Both the position numbers and the translations under genes were made by a program. This document shows positions 1-6,440 of a DNA stretch of 7,565 nucleotides, piece after piece (the first letter of the stretch is position 1; each line of letters opens with the position of its first letter). Location: the NCBI GenBank assembly GCA_002716645.1, contig PBBR01000015.1, forward strand, positions 5,258 through 12,822, written 5' to 3'. The stretch is from Chloroflexota bacterium. GTDB taxonomy: Bacteria > Chloroflexota > Dehalococcoidia > UBA3495. The notes beneath the pieces were generated by a model, which ran no database searches, was not told the origin of the DNA, and saw nothing but the letters and a program-made list of their open reading frames with translations.

Positions 1-338
1 GGTTTTATATTGTCGAGTATGTTGAGCAGATTCATGGACGTATCTAGTGAATCATCGAGGTCGAAACTCAAGAAAGGTATGTATCGGAGTGATATTTTGG
101 ACCGTAGCTCTCTACGGAGGAAAGTAGAGGCTGAACGTATTCCTTCTAGAGCTTCGCGTTTTGCGTCGGAGTCGCCCATGACACTCAAATACACCCGGGC
201 GTTGCGCATGTCACTAGAAGTGTTTACATGGGTGATAGTAATGACTCCTGATACACGAGGATCTTTTAGTTCTCGGGCAATTAGTTGGCTCAGTTCCTGG
301 CGCATCAATACATTTATTCGGTCGGTTCTTCTGGACAT
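1..338 (-). CDS. rbfA: Ribosome-binding factor A, 3' end cut by window edge
   Basis: RbfA is a small KH-fold factor that binds the 30S subunit and helps mature the 5' end of 16S rRNA, notably in the cold. The minus-strand reading from ATG 338 gives 112 codons with no stop before the window edge, starting MSRRTDRINVLMRQELSQLI. Family hallmarks are visible: the N-terminal helix ending in RELKDPRVSGVITIT, the VNTSSDMRNARVYLSV strand region, and FLRRELRSKISLRYIPFLSFDLDDSLD. The family's A-x-G kink, often seen as SAAG, reads SAST here, a mild departure. A GAGG ribosome-binding site lies 4 nt before the ATG. The gene starts 51 bp after the infB stop, the usual infB-rbfA order. RbfA proteins are usually about 110-135 aa, so only a short tail is missing. 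Confidence 0.9.
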   Translation of the reverse strand, partial: MSRRTDRINVLMRQELSQLIARELKDPRVSGVITITHVNTSSDMRNARVYLSVMGDSDAKREALEGIRSASTFLRRELRSKISLRYIPFLSFDLDDSLDTSMNLLNILDNIK

Positions 339-389
339 TTGTCCTCGTACGTGGGTTGTCTTGTGCCCATATGAGTTGTTGAGTTAGGG

Positions 390-2210
390 TCAGACTCGTT
401 CTTGGCGATAAGATTCTAGTATGTCGCCTTCTTCAAAGGAATTAAAACCTTGAATCATTATCCCGCACTCTGTACCAGAGTTCATCTCGTTGACTTCTTC
501 CTTGAAGTGTCTGAGGCTTGCGATTGAAGAATCGTGTAGAGTTTCCGAATTTCTTACTACCCTCATGGAAGCACCTCTGGTTACTCGTCCTTCGACGATC
601 CTGCAGCCGGCTATCTGAGTTCCGCGACGAGATGGGAAAACTTCCCGTACTTCGGCTTGCCCTATGATAATGTCACGATATGTCGGGTCCAGAATCCCTT
701 GGAGAGCTAGCTCCATCTCTTCAATAAGTGTATAGATTATGCTGTAGTGTCTGATTTCGACACCCATTCGCTCGGCCACTTTGTCAACACCAAGCTCCTC
801 TGGGGCGTTAAATCCTACAATAATAGCTTGGGAGGCGCTGGCTAGGAGTACATCAGATTCTGTTATTCCTCCGACTGCAGAGTGAAGAATTCTAATTCGG
901 GCTTCTTGAGCGGTCAATTGTTCCAAAGATTTGCAGACAGCTTCCGTACTGCCATGTACATCGCATTTCAGCACTAGATTTAGTTCTTTTATGTCGCCGG
1001 CATCAATTTGATTCACAATTTCGTCTAATGTGATAGCACGTGACTGAGACGTTTGAGAGCCAGAGGATTTTCCTGAGGATTGAGCTCTAGAACGGACTGA
1101 TTTCTCAGTGTTTGATACCGAGAACAGATCTCCAGCAGATGGGACCGAATTGAAACCCAGAAGTTCGGTTGGAGTTCCCGGCTGGACTTGGTTGACCGGC
1201 TCTCCGCGATCGTTTGTCATCGCTCGTATTCGCCCCCAGCTTTGCCCTGCCACTATGTAATCCCCAATACTGAGAGTTCCGCCTTGTATCAAGACAGTAG
1301 TAGTAGGTCCTCGTCTTCTATCGAGTTTTGATTCTATTACTACTCCGGTGGCTGGTTTATCGGGATTAGCTTTTAGTTCTGCTATTTCTGAGACTAAGAA
1401 AATGTTTTCTAATAGGGCGTCTAGGCCATCACCAGTCTTCGCAGAGACCTCAACAGATATAACATCACCACCCCAGTCCTCGACTAGGAGATTCTGTTCA
1501 CTTAATTGTCGTTTTACTCGTTCTGGGTCTGCTCCTGGCAAATCCATCTTATTGATAGCTACTATTATGGGAACTTCTGCAGCTTTGGCATGGTTAATGG
1601 CTTCTAGAGTTTGCGGCATTAAACCGTCATCTGCAGCTACTACTAGTATTGCAATATCAGTAACGCGAGCACCCCGTGATCGGATGGCAGTGAAGGCTTC
1701 ATGGCCAGGTGTATCTAGAAATGTTGCAATTTGCCCTCCTGCTTCGATCTGGTAAGCACCGATGTGTTGTGTTATTCCGCCGGCTTCATTTTCAGCAACG
1801 TGTCCCTGGCGTATAGCGTCTAGGAGGCTAGTTTTACCGTGATCCACGTGCCCTAATATTGTGACTACAGGAGGCCTCGTTATCAAATTGATATCGTCTA
1901 CTGCTACGCCAGTTTCGCTGGATAAATGTGCGCCGCTAGCAGCATCTTCGTTGACTCGGGTCCGTATACCCAAGGCGTTAGCAGCTACTGATGCCACTTG
2001 GTGGTCGATAATCTGGTTCATAGATACCATAATACCGCTTCGCATCAGCTGTTTTATGATGTCTATTGCGCTTTCGTCTAGTATCTCTGCCAGTTGTTTA
2101 ACACTTAGGGTTTCCGGAAGGGTTAGTGTGCGACTTGGAGATTTTCTTGCTTCACGACCCGAATTAGGTCGGCTGGCATCTTGGTTTAGTGTGTTATCTT
2201 CAGAGGTCAT
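390..2210 (-). CDS. infB: Translation initiation factor IF-2, short form
   Basis: IF-2 is the GTPase that brings initiator fMet-tRNA to the 30S subunit and promotes subunit joining. The 606-aa product has an IF2_N domain at about residues 29-82 and then the G domain. G1 GHVDHGKT is at 120-127, G2 GGITQH at 144-149, G3 DTPGHEAF at 166-173, G4 NKMD at 220-223 and G5 SAKTG at 256-260. Domain II follows (about 285-370), then a Ser/Gln-rich linker (about 377-391), domain III ([16 protein letters not shown] segment near 412-425) and the tRNA-binding C-terminal domain, ending [15 protein letters not shown]. It lacks the several-hundred-residue N-terminal extension of enterobacterial IF-2, as in other short bacterial forms. 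An AGGA site 6 nt before ATG 2210 supports the start. It follows the ylxR remnant by 12 bp and precedes rbfA. Confidence 0.98.
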   Translation of the reverse strand: MTSEDNTLNQDASRPNSGREARKSPSRTLTLPETLSVKQLAEILDESAIDIIKQLMRSGIMVSMNQIIDHQVASVAANALGIRTRVNEDAASGAHLSSETGVAVDDINLITRPPVVTILGHVDHGKTSLLDAIRQGHVAENEAGGITQHIGAYQIEAGGQIATFLDTPGHEAFTAIRSRGARVTDIAILVVAADDGLMPQTLEAINHAKAAEVPIIVAINKMDLPGADPERVKRQLSEQNLLVEDWGGDVISVEVSAKTGDGLDALLENIFLVSEIAELKANPDKPATGVVIESKLDRRRGPTTTVLIQGGTLSIGDYIVAGQSWGRIRAMTNDRGEPVNQVQPGTPTELLGFNSVPSAGDLFSVSNTEKSVRSRAQSSGKSSGSQTSQSRAITLDEIVNQIDAGDIKELNLVLKCDVHGSTEAVCKSLEQLTAQEARIRILHSAVGGITESDVLLASASQAIIVGFNAPEELGVDKVAERMGVEIRHYSIIYTLIEEMELALQGILDPTYRDIIIGQAEVREVFPSRRGTQIAGCRIVEGRVTRGASMRVVRNSETLHDSSIASLRHFKEEVNEMNSGTECGIMIQGFNSFEEGDILESYRQERV

Positions 2211-2222
2211 ATCAGATCCTAA

Positions 2223-2489
2223 TTATTCAATTATATGTAACGTTTGGCTTACTACGTTTAGTCTTATGCTATCTATAGCTACTTCTGAAATATGTGTACA
2301 GTCGAATAATCCTATTCTAAGTTTTGACTTTGTGAGGATGCCTGGAATCTACAAATATAGCATCCTTTTTCTGAATGATTGTTAGCCTGGTTTACAATTA
2401 TGTTCCTAATCATGGTTAGCGTTCATTTTTACTTGTTCATATCGCGGCCCAAGACAGGTTCGGATCGGAAACTGATAGAGTGTCTTCAT
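2223..2489 (-). pseudogene. ylxR: Probable ylxR (DUF448), apparently double-frameshifted
   Basis: YlxR is a small RNA-binding-type protein almost always encoded between nusA and infB. This slot has a strong AGGAGG site, then ATG 2489 and 27 codons containing FPIRTCLGPRYEQVK, which resembles the family's RTCxxCR start. A stop follows at 2408-2406. The next frame (offset by one base) carries IRNIIVNQANNHSEKGCYIC at about 2410-2351, resembling the LIRIV and GRGAYLC blocks, and stops at 2314-2312. The first frame then reopens after a stop at 2351-2349 and runs to TAA 2225-2223, just before the infB ribosome-binding site. The first frame spans exactly 88 codons from ATG to the final stop, the normal length of YlxR, so two compensating indels would restore it. 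The similarity is weak and judged by eye. It could be a decaying gene or two sequencing/assembly errors. Confidence 0.5.
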
Positions 2490-2517
2490 GTAACCTCCTG
2501 TGGAGTGTTACAGAATA

Positions 2518-4164
2518 CTATCTACCAGATCCGCCACGGCGATTCGTGTTTGCACCTGCTCCACTTCGTCGGTTACGCCTGTCTCTTCTGCCGGTGCCTC
2601 TCTGTTCTGGGACTATATCCTCTGCAAACCGTATTTTACCTGCATCCGGAGTAAGAATAGGCAGATCAGGTATGCCATTATCTGCGGAGTCAATGTCCTC
2701 TTCAACATCCATATCTGACGAACTTATGTCGTCTAAGGTAAATTCTTGTAAGCTGTCTACGCTTAAACTTCGGTCGGGAGCAGATTCCTGATCAGCTGAG
2801 GCCTCTTCTACTTCTGCTGTCATTTCTTCTTCCCTGATCAGAGCTTCTAGAACAGCATCTTCATCCACTAGTTGGCTCTCCACGGATGGATCTTCATCGG
2901 TAGGGATAGTCGTGGTATCTGGACTAGTTACTGATTCATCAGAAACAGTTTCAGTGTTATCGATCTCTACTGTAGCGGCTACCAGCGTCTCGTCAGTATC
3001 TAACTCGCCAATTAGAGCGGTTTCATCAGTAACGGCGTCTGTGGGAAGAGTGGTAGCCTCGGTCTCTGTGGATATCTCGACTGTTTCTTCTGGTGTATCC
3101 AGTTGTTTCGCTTCTTGGTACGCTTCCCATTCTGATAACCCTTTTATGTCTAATCTCCAACCTGCGAGTCTAGCGGCCAGTCTTGCGTTTTGTCCTTCTC
3201 TTCCTATCGCCAAGGATAATTGTCGGTCTGGCACCGCTACGACCGCGGTTTGTTCAGAAGGTTCGAGTTCTACGTGGACCACTTCTGAGGGACTTAATGC
3301 TTTTGCTATAAACTCTTTTGGGTCATCGTCCCAAGGAACTACGTCTATCTTTTCCCCTTGTAGCTCGTTAACTATACTTTGTATCCGGTTTCCCCTAACA
3401 CCTATGCAGGAACCGACAGGGTCGATTCCATCTTGTGTAGAGTTGACTGCAACCTTGCTTCTAAATCCGGGATCCCTAGCTATTGCTTTTATTTCGACTG
3501 CTCCGTTGTACACCTCGGGAACTTCAATCTCAAATAGTCTTTTTAGAAGATTTTTGTGACTACGAGACACTAATATTTCTGGACCTTTTGCGCTGGTTCT
3601 GACGTCTAAAACAAAGACCTTCAGTCGTTGTCCTTTTCGATATCTTTCACTGAAAACTTGTTCTTCGCTCGGCATAACAGCTTGAGCGCGACCGAGATCG
3701 ATTTGAACGGCACGATTCCCATCTACTTGTTCTATTATTCCAGAGATTATGTCGTCTTTATGTTGTATGAACTCGTCATACAATAGTTCGCGCTCGGCTT
3801 CCCTAAGCCTTTGGAGGACGACCTGTTTTGCAGTCTGGGCGGCAATGCGACTAGCATTATGGGGTAGTGGCTCAGGAAGGGCAATTTCCTCCCCGATTGT
3901 AGCATCTTTCTGAATAGACTGTGCGTCTAGGACTGTGATTTCTCTATCAGAGTCCTCCACTGTATCTACGACAGTTTTCAGGGCGAAAACACTGACATCC
4001 CCGGTATTGGGATTTAGATTAACTGTGATATTTTGCCCTGATGCGTTGCTATCTTTTTTAAATGCCGACGCAAGGGCTACTTCTATGGCTGATAATACTT
4101 GTTCTTTAGGAAGGTGGCGTTCTGCAGCTAGCTGGGTTAACGCGATTAAGAAGTCACTTTTCAT
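2518..4164 (-). CDS. nusA: Transcription termination/antitermination factor NusA with acidic C-terminal extension
   Basis: NusA binds RNA polymerase and nascent RNA, modulating pausing, termination and antitermination. I start at ATG 4164 (548 aa): GGGAG lies 7 nt upstream, whereas the in-frame TTG at 4170 would be only 1 nt from it. The N-terminal polymerase-binding domain covers about 1-125. An S1 domain (DIISGIIEQVDGNRAVQIDLG) begins near 138. KH1 carries GSCIGVRGNRIQSI near 251-264, and KH2 carries LAIGREGQNARLAARLAGW near 318-336. After about residue 350 comes a low-complexity stretch of roughly 165 residues rich in D, E, T, S and V, then a short Arg/Gly-rich basic tail at about 522-548 ending RRGGSGR. 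The E. coli protein is 495 aa with two acidic repeats; no such repeat is evident here. It heads the nusA-ylxR-infB-rbfA operon. The usual upstream rimP is absent. Confidence 0.97.
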   Translation of the reverse strand: MKSDFLIALTQLAAERHLPKEQVLSAIEVALASAFKKDSNASGQNITVNLNPNTGDVSVFALKTVVDTVEDSDREITVLDAQSIQKDATIGEEIALPEPLPHNASRIAAQTAKQVVLQRLREAERELLYDEFIQHKDDIISGIIEQVDGNRAVQIDLGRAQAVMPSEEQVFSERYRKGQRLKVFVLDVRTSAKGPEILVSRSHKNLLKRLFEIEVPEVYNGAVEIKAIARDPGFRSKVAVNSTQDGIDPVGSCIGVRGNRIQSIVNELQGEKIDVVPWDDDPKEFIAKALSPSEVVHVELEPSEQTAVVAVPDRQLSLAIGREGQNARLAARLAGWRLDIKGLSEWEAYQEAKQLDTPEETVEISTETEATTLPTDAVTDETALIGELDTDETLVAATVEIDNTETVSDESVTSPDTTTIPTDEDPSVESQLVDEDAVLEALIREEEMTAEVEEASADQESAPDRSLSVDSLQEFTLDDISSSDMDVEEDIDSADNGIPDLPILTPDAGKIRFAEDIVPEQRGTGRRDRRNRRSGAGANTNRRGGSGR

Positions 4165-4171
4165 TGTCAAA

Positions 4172-4176
4172 CTCCC
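4172..4176 (-). promoter_or_regulatory. Ribosome-binding site deciding the nusA start
   Basis: GGGAG on the minus strand lies 7 nt before ATG 4164. The longer in-frame TTG at 4170 is too close to be served by it, so the ATG is preferred. Confidence 0.75.
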
Positions 4177-4217
4177 TGATGTTCACATTTAGCTAGGTTA
4201 GTAGTCGCCAACCAGCA

Positions 4218-4242
4218 AGAAAGCGGGTTTAACCCGCTTTCT
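4218..4242 (-). repeat. Near-perfect inverted repeat in the nusA leader
   Basis: The 25-nt element has 12-base arms, AGAAAGCGGGTT and AACCCGCTTTCT, around a single central base. As RNA it forms a strong GC-cored hairpin with a tight loop. On the minus strand it is followed by a moderately T-rich tail (TTTCTTGCTGG); on the plus strand no T run follows. It lies about 12 nt downstream of the predicted nusA transcription start and 53 nt before the nusA ATG, and 119 bp after the cysM stop. It could terminate read-through from cysM, attenuate nusA, or stabilise the 5' end of the message. An operator role is also possible. The sequence alone does not decide. Confidence 0.65.
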
Positions 4243-4260
4243 AATAAACTATGTTGGCTG

Positions 4261-4289
4261 AGTATATCATTGAGGGGGGGCACTTTCAA
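4261..4289 (-). promoter_or_regulatory. Predicted sigma70-type promoter of the nusA operon
   Basis: Minus-strand TTGAAA (4289-4284) and TATACT (4266-4261) are separated by exactly 17 nt, a spacer that includes a run of seven C. Each hexamer matches the consensus at five of six positions. Transcription would start near 4254, giving a leader of about 90 nt that contains the inverted repeat. The position, between the cysM stop and the nusA ATG, separates the cysteine unit from the translation operon. Confidence 0.65.
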
Positions 4290-4361
4290 GATTTACCTAG
4301 GTGATTTGCGTGATTGAAGTATTAAGATAGATTTCCTAGCGGCCTGAAAACGTATAAGTAC

Positions 4362-5327
4362 TCACCACCATATTTTGCCCTTTGCTTCGCGCTCGAGATC
4401 AGAGTAATCTTTTGTCCAAAGACTTGTACTTAGGTATTTCCATCCACCATCGGCTAGTAAGCATACGATCTTCCCTTGTTCTACTCGTTCGGCCTGTTTA
4501 ATCGCGGCGTGTACGACTGAGCCAGAAGATACCCCTGCGAAAATGCCTTCTTCGTTTAATAAGCGCTTAGTGGTGTGGAATGCATCGTAGCTGCCCACCA
4601 TGAGACGAGCATCTAGCAGTGATATGTCTAGTATTGGAGGAATGAAACCATCCTCTAGTCTGCGTAATCCGGATATGAAATCGTCTGGCTCGGGAGCAAC
4701 AGCGACGACTTTTATATCAGGGTTATGCTCCTTTAGTCTCCTAGCGTTACCCATCAGCGTCCCACCTGTTCCTAGCCCGGCCACAAACATGTCCATATCT
4801 GGGTGGTTATTAATTATTTCTAAGGCCGTGCCATGATAGTGTGCCTCAGGATTGGCTTCATTACCGTATTGGTACATCATGATGTAGTCAGTAGGATGGC
4901 TTTGATAAACTTCATGAGCACGTTCTATGGAGCCGTTAGTTCCTAGCGATCCGTCTGAATATATGATTTCCGCACCATACGCTTCAAGCAACTGGGTACG
5001 TTCAGAGCTGACATTCTCTGGCATGACCACGGTAACTTTATATCCCTTTAGCCTACCGATCATAGCCAGGGAGATACCAGTATTTCCGCTAGTCGGTTCT
5101 AAGATTGTCTTATCTTTACTGAGATCTCCTGCCCTTTCGGCTTGTTCTATCATTCTTAGAGCAATCCGGTCTTTGACGCTACCAGTGGGGTTTTGACCTT
5201 CCAGCTTAGCTATTATCTTGACTGCCGGGTTAGGACTCAGATTCTCTAATTCCACTTCCGGAGTGTTTCCAATGGTTGACAGAATGCCTTTATAATTTTG
5301 CTTAGTTACCATTTTGTAAGGTTTCAT
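4362..5327 (-). CDS. cysM: Cysteine synthase, CysM type (predicted O-phosphoserine sulfhydrylase)
   Basis: This PLP enzyme of the beta-substituting fold makes cysteine (321 aa). PLP-binding Lys52 lies in NPTGSVKDR; TSGNTG at 79-84 and the glycine loop GTGGT at 186-190 hold substrate and PLP phosphate. The closest family I recall is Mycobacterium tuberculosis CysM, which uses O-phosphoserine and the thiocarboxylated carrier protein CysO. Shared blocks include MMYQYGNEAN, EAHYHGT, GYKVTVVMPEN, DGGWKYLS and a C-terminal tail ending in GKIWW. Arg222 in GLRRLEDGFIP aligns with the Arg220 reported to bind O-phosphoserine there, supporting the substrate call. It follows moeB by 56 bp with no visible promoter, so it is probably cotranscribed and under the cysteine-codon leader. 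The start is uncertain: an AGGA lies 4 nt or less from ATG 5327, and a second ATG at 5312 has no clear ribosome-binding site. A sulfide-using CysK is the alternative. Confidence 0.9.
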   Translation of the reverse strand: MKPYKMVTKQNYKGILSTIGNTPEVELENLSPNPAVKIIAKLEGQNPTGSVKDRIALRMIEQAERAGDLSKDKTILEPTSGNTGISLAMIGRLKGYKVTVVMPENVSSERTQLLEAYGAEIIYSDGSLGTNGSIERAHEVYQSHPTDYIMMYQYGNEANPEAHYHGTALEIINNHPDMDMFVAGLGTGGTLMGNARRLKEHNPDIKVVAVAPEPDDFISGLRRLEDGFIPPILDISLLDARLMVGSYDAFHTTKRLLNEEGIFAGVSSGSVVHAAIKQAERVEQGKIVCLLADGGWKYLSTSLWTKDYSDLEREAKGKIWW

Positions 5328-5383
5328 CCATCCTATATTGTATTGTAGCCAGATATTTGACAGATTCAGAGATTATGTTTGAG

Positions 5384-6220
5384 TTAAACGACTCCCATTT
5401 CCTCAGGGCTTCCCAGTCCGCAGAATATTTCGTAATCAATCAGTTCCGTTACCGTAGGATTGTCTCCGCAAAGAGGACACTGTGGATTGCGTTTTAGTTT
5501 GACTTCTCTGAAGGTCATGGATAGAGCGTCTACCAAAAGCAATCTGGATATTAAGCTTTCTCCAATACCTAAGAAATATTTTAAAGCTTCGGTCGCTTGT
5601 ATGCTCCCTACAAGTCCTGTAAGGGCTCCCAATACCCCTGCTTCAGCACAGTTCGGGACCATCCCTGGTGGGGGGGGTGATGGGAACAGGCATCTGTAAC
5701 AGCCTTCACCTGGGACAAACACAGTTGCTTGGCCATCAAAGATCAGTATGCTGCCATCTACTAGCGGTTTATTTAAAAGGTAACAGGCGTCGTTCACAAG
5801 ATACCTGGTGGCGAAGTTGTCGGCTCCGTTAATCACGAGATCGTACTGATTAATAATGTCTATGGCATTGTCGGACTCTAGTCTTACTTCGTGTAGCACG
5901 ACGTTTACATCGGGATTGTAAGCCAACAGATTGTCTTTCCCCGACTCTAACTTAGGTCTTCCAACATCTGGGGTATGGTGGAGGATTTGTCTTTGCAGAT
6001 TTGAGAGTTCCACAACGTCAAAATCTACCATGCCGACAGTGCCTACACCTGCTAGGGATAAATATACAGCTGCAGGGGAACCTAAACCTCCGGCCCCAAT
6101 GATTAATGCCTTGGACCCCATCAGCTTGCGCTGGCCACTACTGCCGACGTCGTTCATTATTATGTGGCGGCTATAGCGCTTTACTTGGTCGGGAGTAAGG
6201 GGTTTGGATTGCTGTGTCAT
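5384..6220 (-). CDS. moeB: MoeB/ThiF-family sulfur-carrier adenylyltransferase (E1-like)
   Basis: These enzymes adenylate the C-terminal glycine of a ubiquitin-like sulfur carrier (MoaD, ThiS or CysO) before it becomes a thiocarboxylate. The 278-aa protein has the ATP-binding GAGGLGSP at 42-49, the DFDVVELSNLQRQ block at about 66-78 and DNFATRYLVND at 134-144. Zinc-type cysteine pairs are CYRC (174/177) and CPLC (248/251). Cys191 in PNCAEAGVLG matches the conserved cysteine of MoeB. The C-terminus reads DYEIFCG, like the linker into the rhodanese domain of MoeZ-type proteins, but stops within 12 residues, so no rhodanese domain is present. I chose ATG 6220 because GGAGGT (6235-6230) precedes it; ATG 6241 in frame has no ribosome-binding site. 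With cysM immediately downstream, its client is more likely a CysO-like carrier than MoaD, though that is inference. Confidence 0.9.
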   Translation of the reverse strand: MTQQSKPLTPDQVKRYSRHIIMNDVGSSGQRKLMGSKALIIGAGGLGSPAAVYLSLAGVGTVGMVDFDVVELSNLQRQILHHTPDVGRPKLESGKDNLLAYNPDVNVVLHEVRLESDNAIDIINQYDLVINGADNFATRYLVNDACYLLNKPLVDGSILIFDGQATVFVPGEGCYRCLFPSPPPPGMVPNCAEAGVLGALTGLVGSIQATEALKYFLGIGESLISRLLLVDALSMTFREVKLKRNPQCPLCGDNPTVTELIDYEIFCGLGSPEEMGVV

Positions 6221-6229
6221 CTCCAGGTT

Positions 6230-6235
6230 ACCTCC
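6230..6235 (-). promoter_or_regulatory. Ribosome-binding site deciding the moeB start
   Basis: GGAGGT on the minus strand ends 9 nt before ATG 6220. It lies downstream of the alternative in-frame ATG at 6241, so it can only serve the later start, which is therefore preferred. Confidence 0.65.
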
Positions 6236-6272
6236 AGTCATATTAAGTCGAATTGTTATACTCTATACAAGT

Positions 6273-6320
6273 AAAAAGCCCGCGCTCCTATGTGGATATT
6301 AATCCGGGTGGGCACAGGCT
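6273..6320 (-). terminator. Attenuator terminator hairpin (segments 3:4) in the moeB leader
   Basis: On the minus strand AGCCTGTGC (6320-6312) pairs with GCGCGGGCT (6285-6277) over nine base pairs including two G-U. The stem is followed by a run of five T (6277-6273, the first T shared with the stem). The 26-nt loop contains a smaller GGAT/ATCC stem. Flanking ATACAAG and CTTGTAT (6325-6319 and 6271-6265) could extend the structure. It lies downstream of the moeB promoter and about 50 nt before the moeB ATG, where an intrinsic terminator can only act on the leader transcript, so an attenuation role is the natural reading. Confidence 0.7.
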
Positions 6321-6348
6321 TGTATCTTGGTTTGTATTAACCTGTCCC
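6310..6348 (-). promoter_or_regulatory. Candidate antiterminator pairing (segments 2:3)
   Basis: Minus-strand GGGACAGG (6348-6341) can pair with CCTGTGCCC (6318-6310) over eight base pairs with one bulged G, across a 21-22 nt loop. Segment 3 is also the 5' arm of the terminator, and segment 2 is also the 3' arm of the upstream hairpin. The pairing is therefore exclusive with both, as expected for an antiterminator. Confidence 0.65.
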
Positions 6349-6363
6349 TATTTGCGGGGACAG
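6341..6363 (-). promoter_or_regulatory. Candidate anti-antiterminator hairpin (segments 1:2)
   Basis: Minus-strand CTGTCCC (6363-6357) pairs perfectly with GGGACAG (6348-6342) over seven base pairs around an 8-nt loop, extendable by two A-T pairs past a bulged G. Segment 1 coincides with the last Cys and the Pro codon of the leader ORF, and the loop and segment 2 cover its stop. A ribosome stalled at the Cys codons would mask segment 1, while one reaching the stop would mask segment 2. A palindromic repeat element is the alternative explanation. Confidence 0.65.
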
Positions 6364-6401
6364 TTACAACAGTGTTTATAATGTGCTGTTTTTACGTTCA
6401 T
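6348..6401 (-). CDS. Cysteine-rich leader peptide of the moeB-cysM attenuator
   Basis: The 17-codon ORF encodes MNVKTAHYKHCCNCPRK and stops at TAG 6350-6348. Three cysteines sit at residues 11, 12 and 14, all encoded TGT (6371-6369, 6368-6366, 6362-6360), immediately before and within the first arm of the downstream hairpins. This is the classic position of regulatory codons in leader-peptide attenuators. No good ribosome-binding site precedes ATG 6401. The predicted transcription start near 6405 would leave about 4 nt of 5' UTR, so translation is probably leaderless or nearly so, as described for polycysteine leader ORFs in mycobacteria. Expected role: a sensor of Cys-tRNA supply, with the peptide itself having no function. 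The frame stays open upstream to 6440, so a longer reading from another transcript cannot be excluded. Confidence 0.7.
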   Translation of the reverse strand: MNVKTAHYKHCCNCPRK

Positions 6402-6411
6402 CTTTACTTCG

Positions 6412-6440
6412 AGTCTATCCGGGGTAAGATTCCTTGTCAA
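6412..6440 (-). promoter_or_regulatory. Predicted sigma70-type promoter of moeB-cysM
   Basis: Minus-strand TTGACA (6440-6435) is a perfect -35 hexamer. It lies 17 nt from TAGACT (6417-6412), a four-of-six -10 match. Transcription would start near A6405, just before the cysteine leader ORF. The promoter sits 58 bp after the rrf2 stop, making moeB-cysM a unit independent of rrf2. Confidence 0.75.

Noticed and set aside
10..387. Plus-strand open frame of 125 codons
   Set aside because: It is the antisense shadow of rbfA, whose minus-strand translation clearly matches the family; the plus-strand product has no recognisable feature.
2223..2489. Programmed ribosomal frameshifting in ylxR
   Set aside because: It would need two opposite shifts in 88 codons, and no clear slippery heptamer plus stimulatory structure is visible.
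2379..2791. Three overlapping plus-strand open frames
   Set aside because: They overlap the end of nusA and the ylxR slot antisense, have no convincing ribosome-binding site and are Ser/Cys/Leu-rich noise.
2912..3559. Plus-strand open frame of 215 codons, Ser/Val/Thr-rich
   Set aside because: It is the complement of the acidic low-complexity tail and KH region of nusA; its composition simply mirrors the Asp/Glu-rich coding strand.
4182..4187. ATGTGA start-stop element in the nusA leader
   Set aside because: It is a six-base coincidence with no ribosome-binding site in front of it and no supporting context.
6341..6363. REP-like mobile palindrome (CTGTCCC/GGGACAG)
   Set aside because: Only one copy is seen in the window, and the arms fit the attenuator pairing scheme; a genome-wide count could reopen this.
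6265..6405. T-box, SAM, TPP or cobalamin riboswitch in the moeB leader
   Set aside because: None of the conserved core motifs I know for these classes is present; the Cys-codon ORF with exclusive hairpins explains the structure better.
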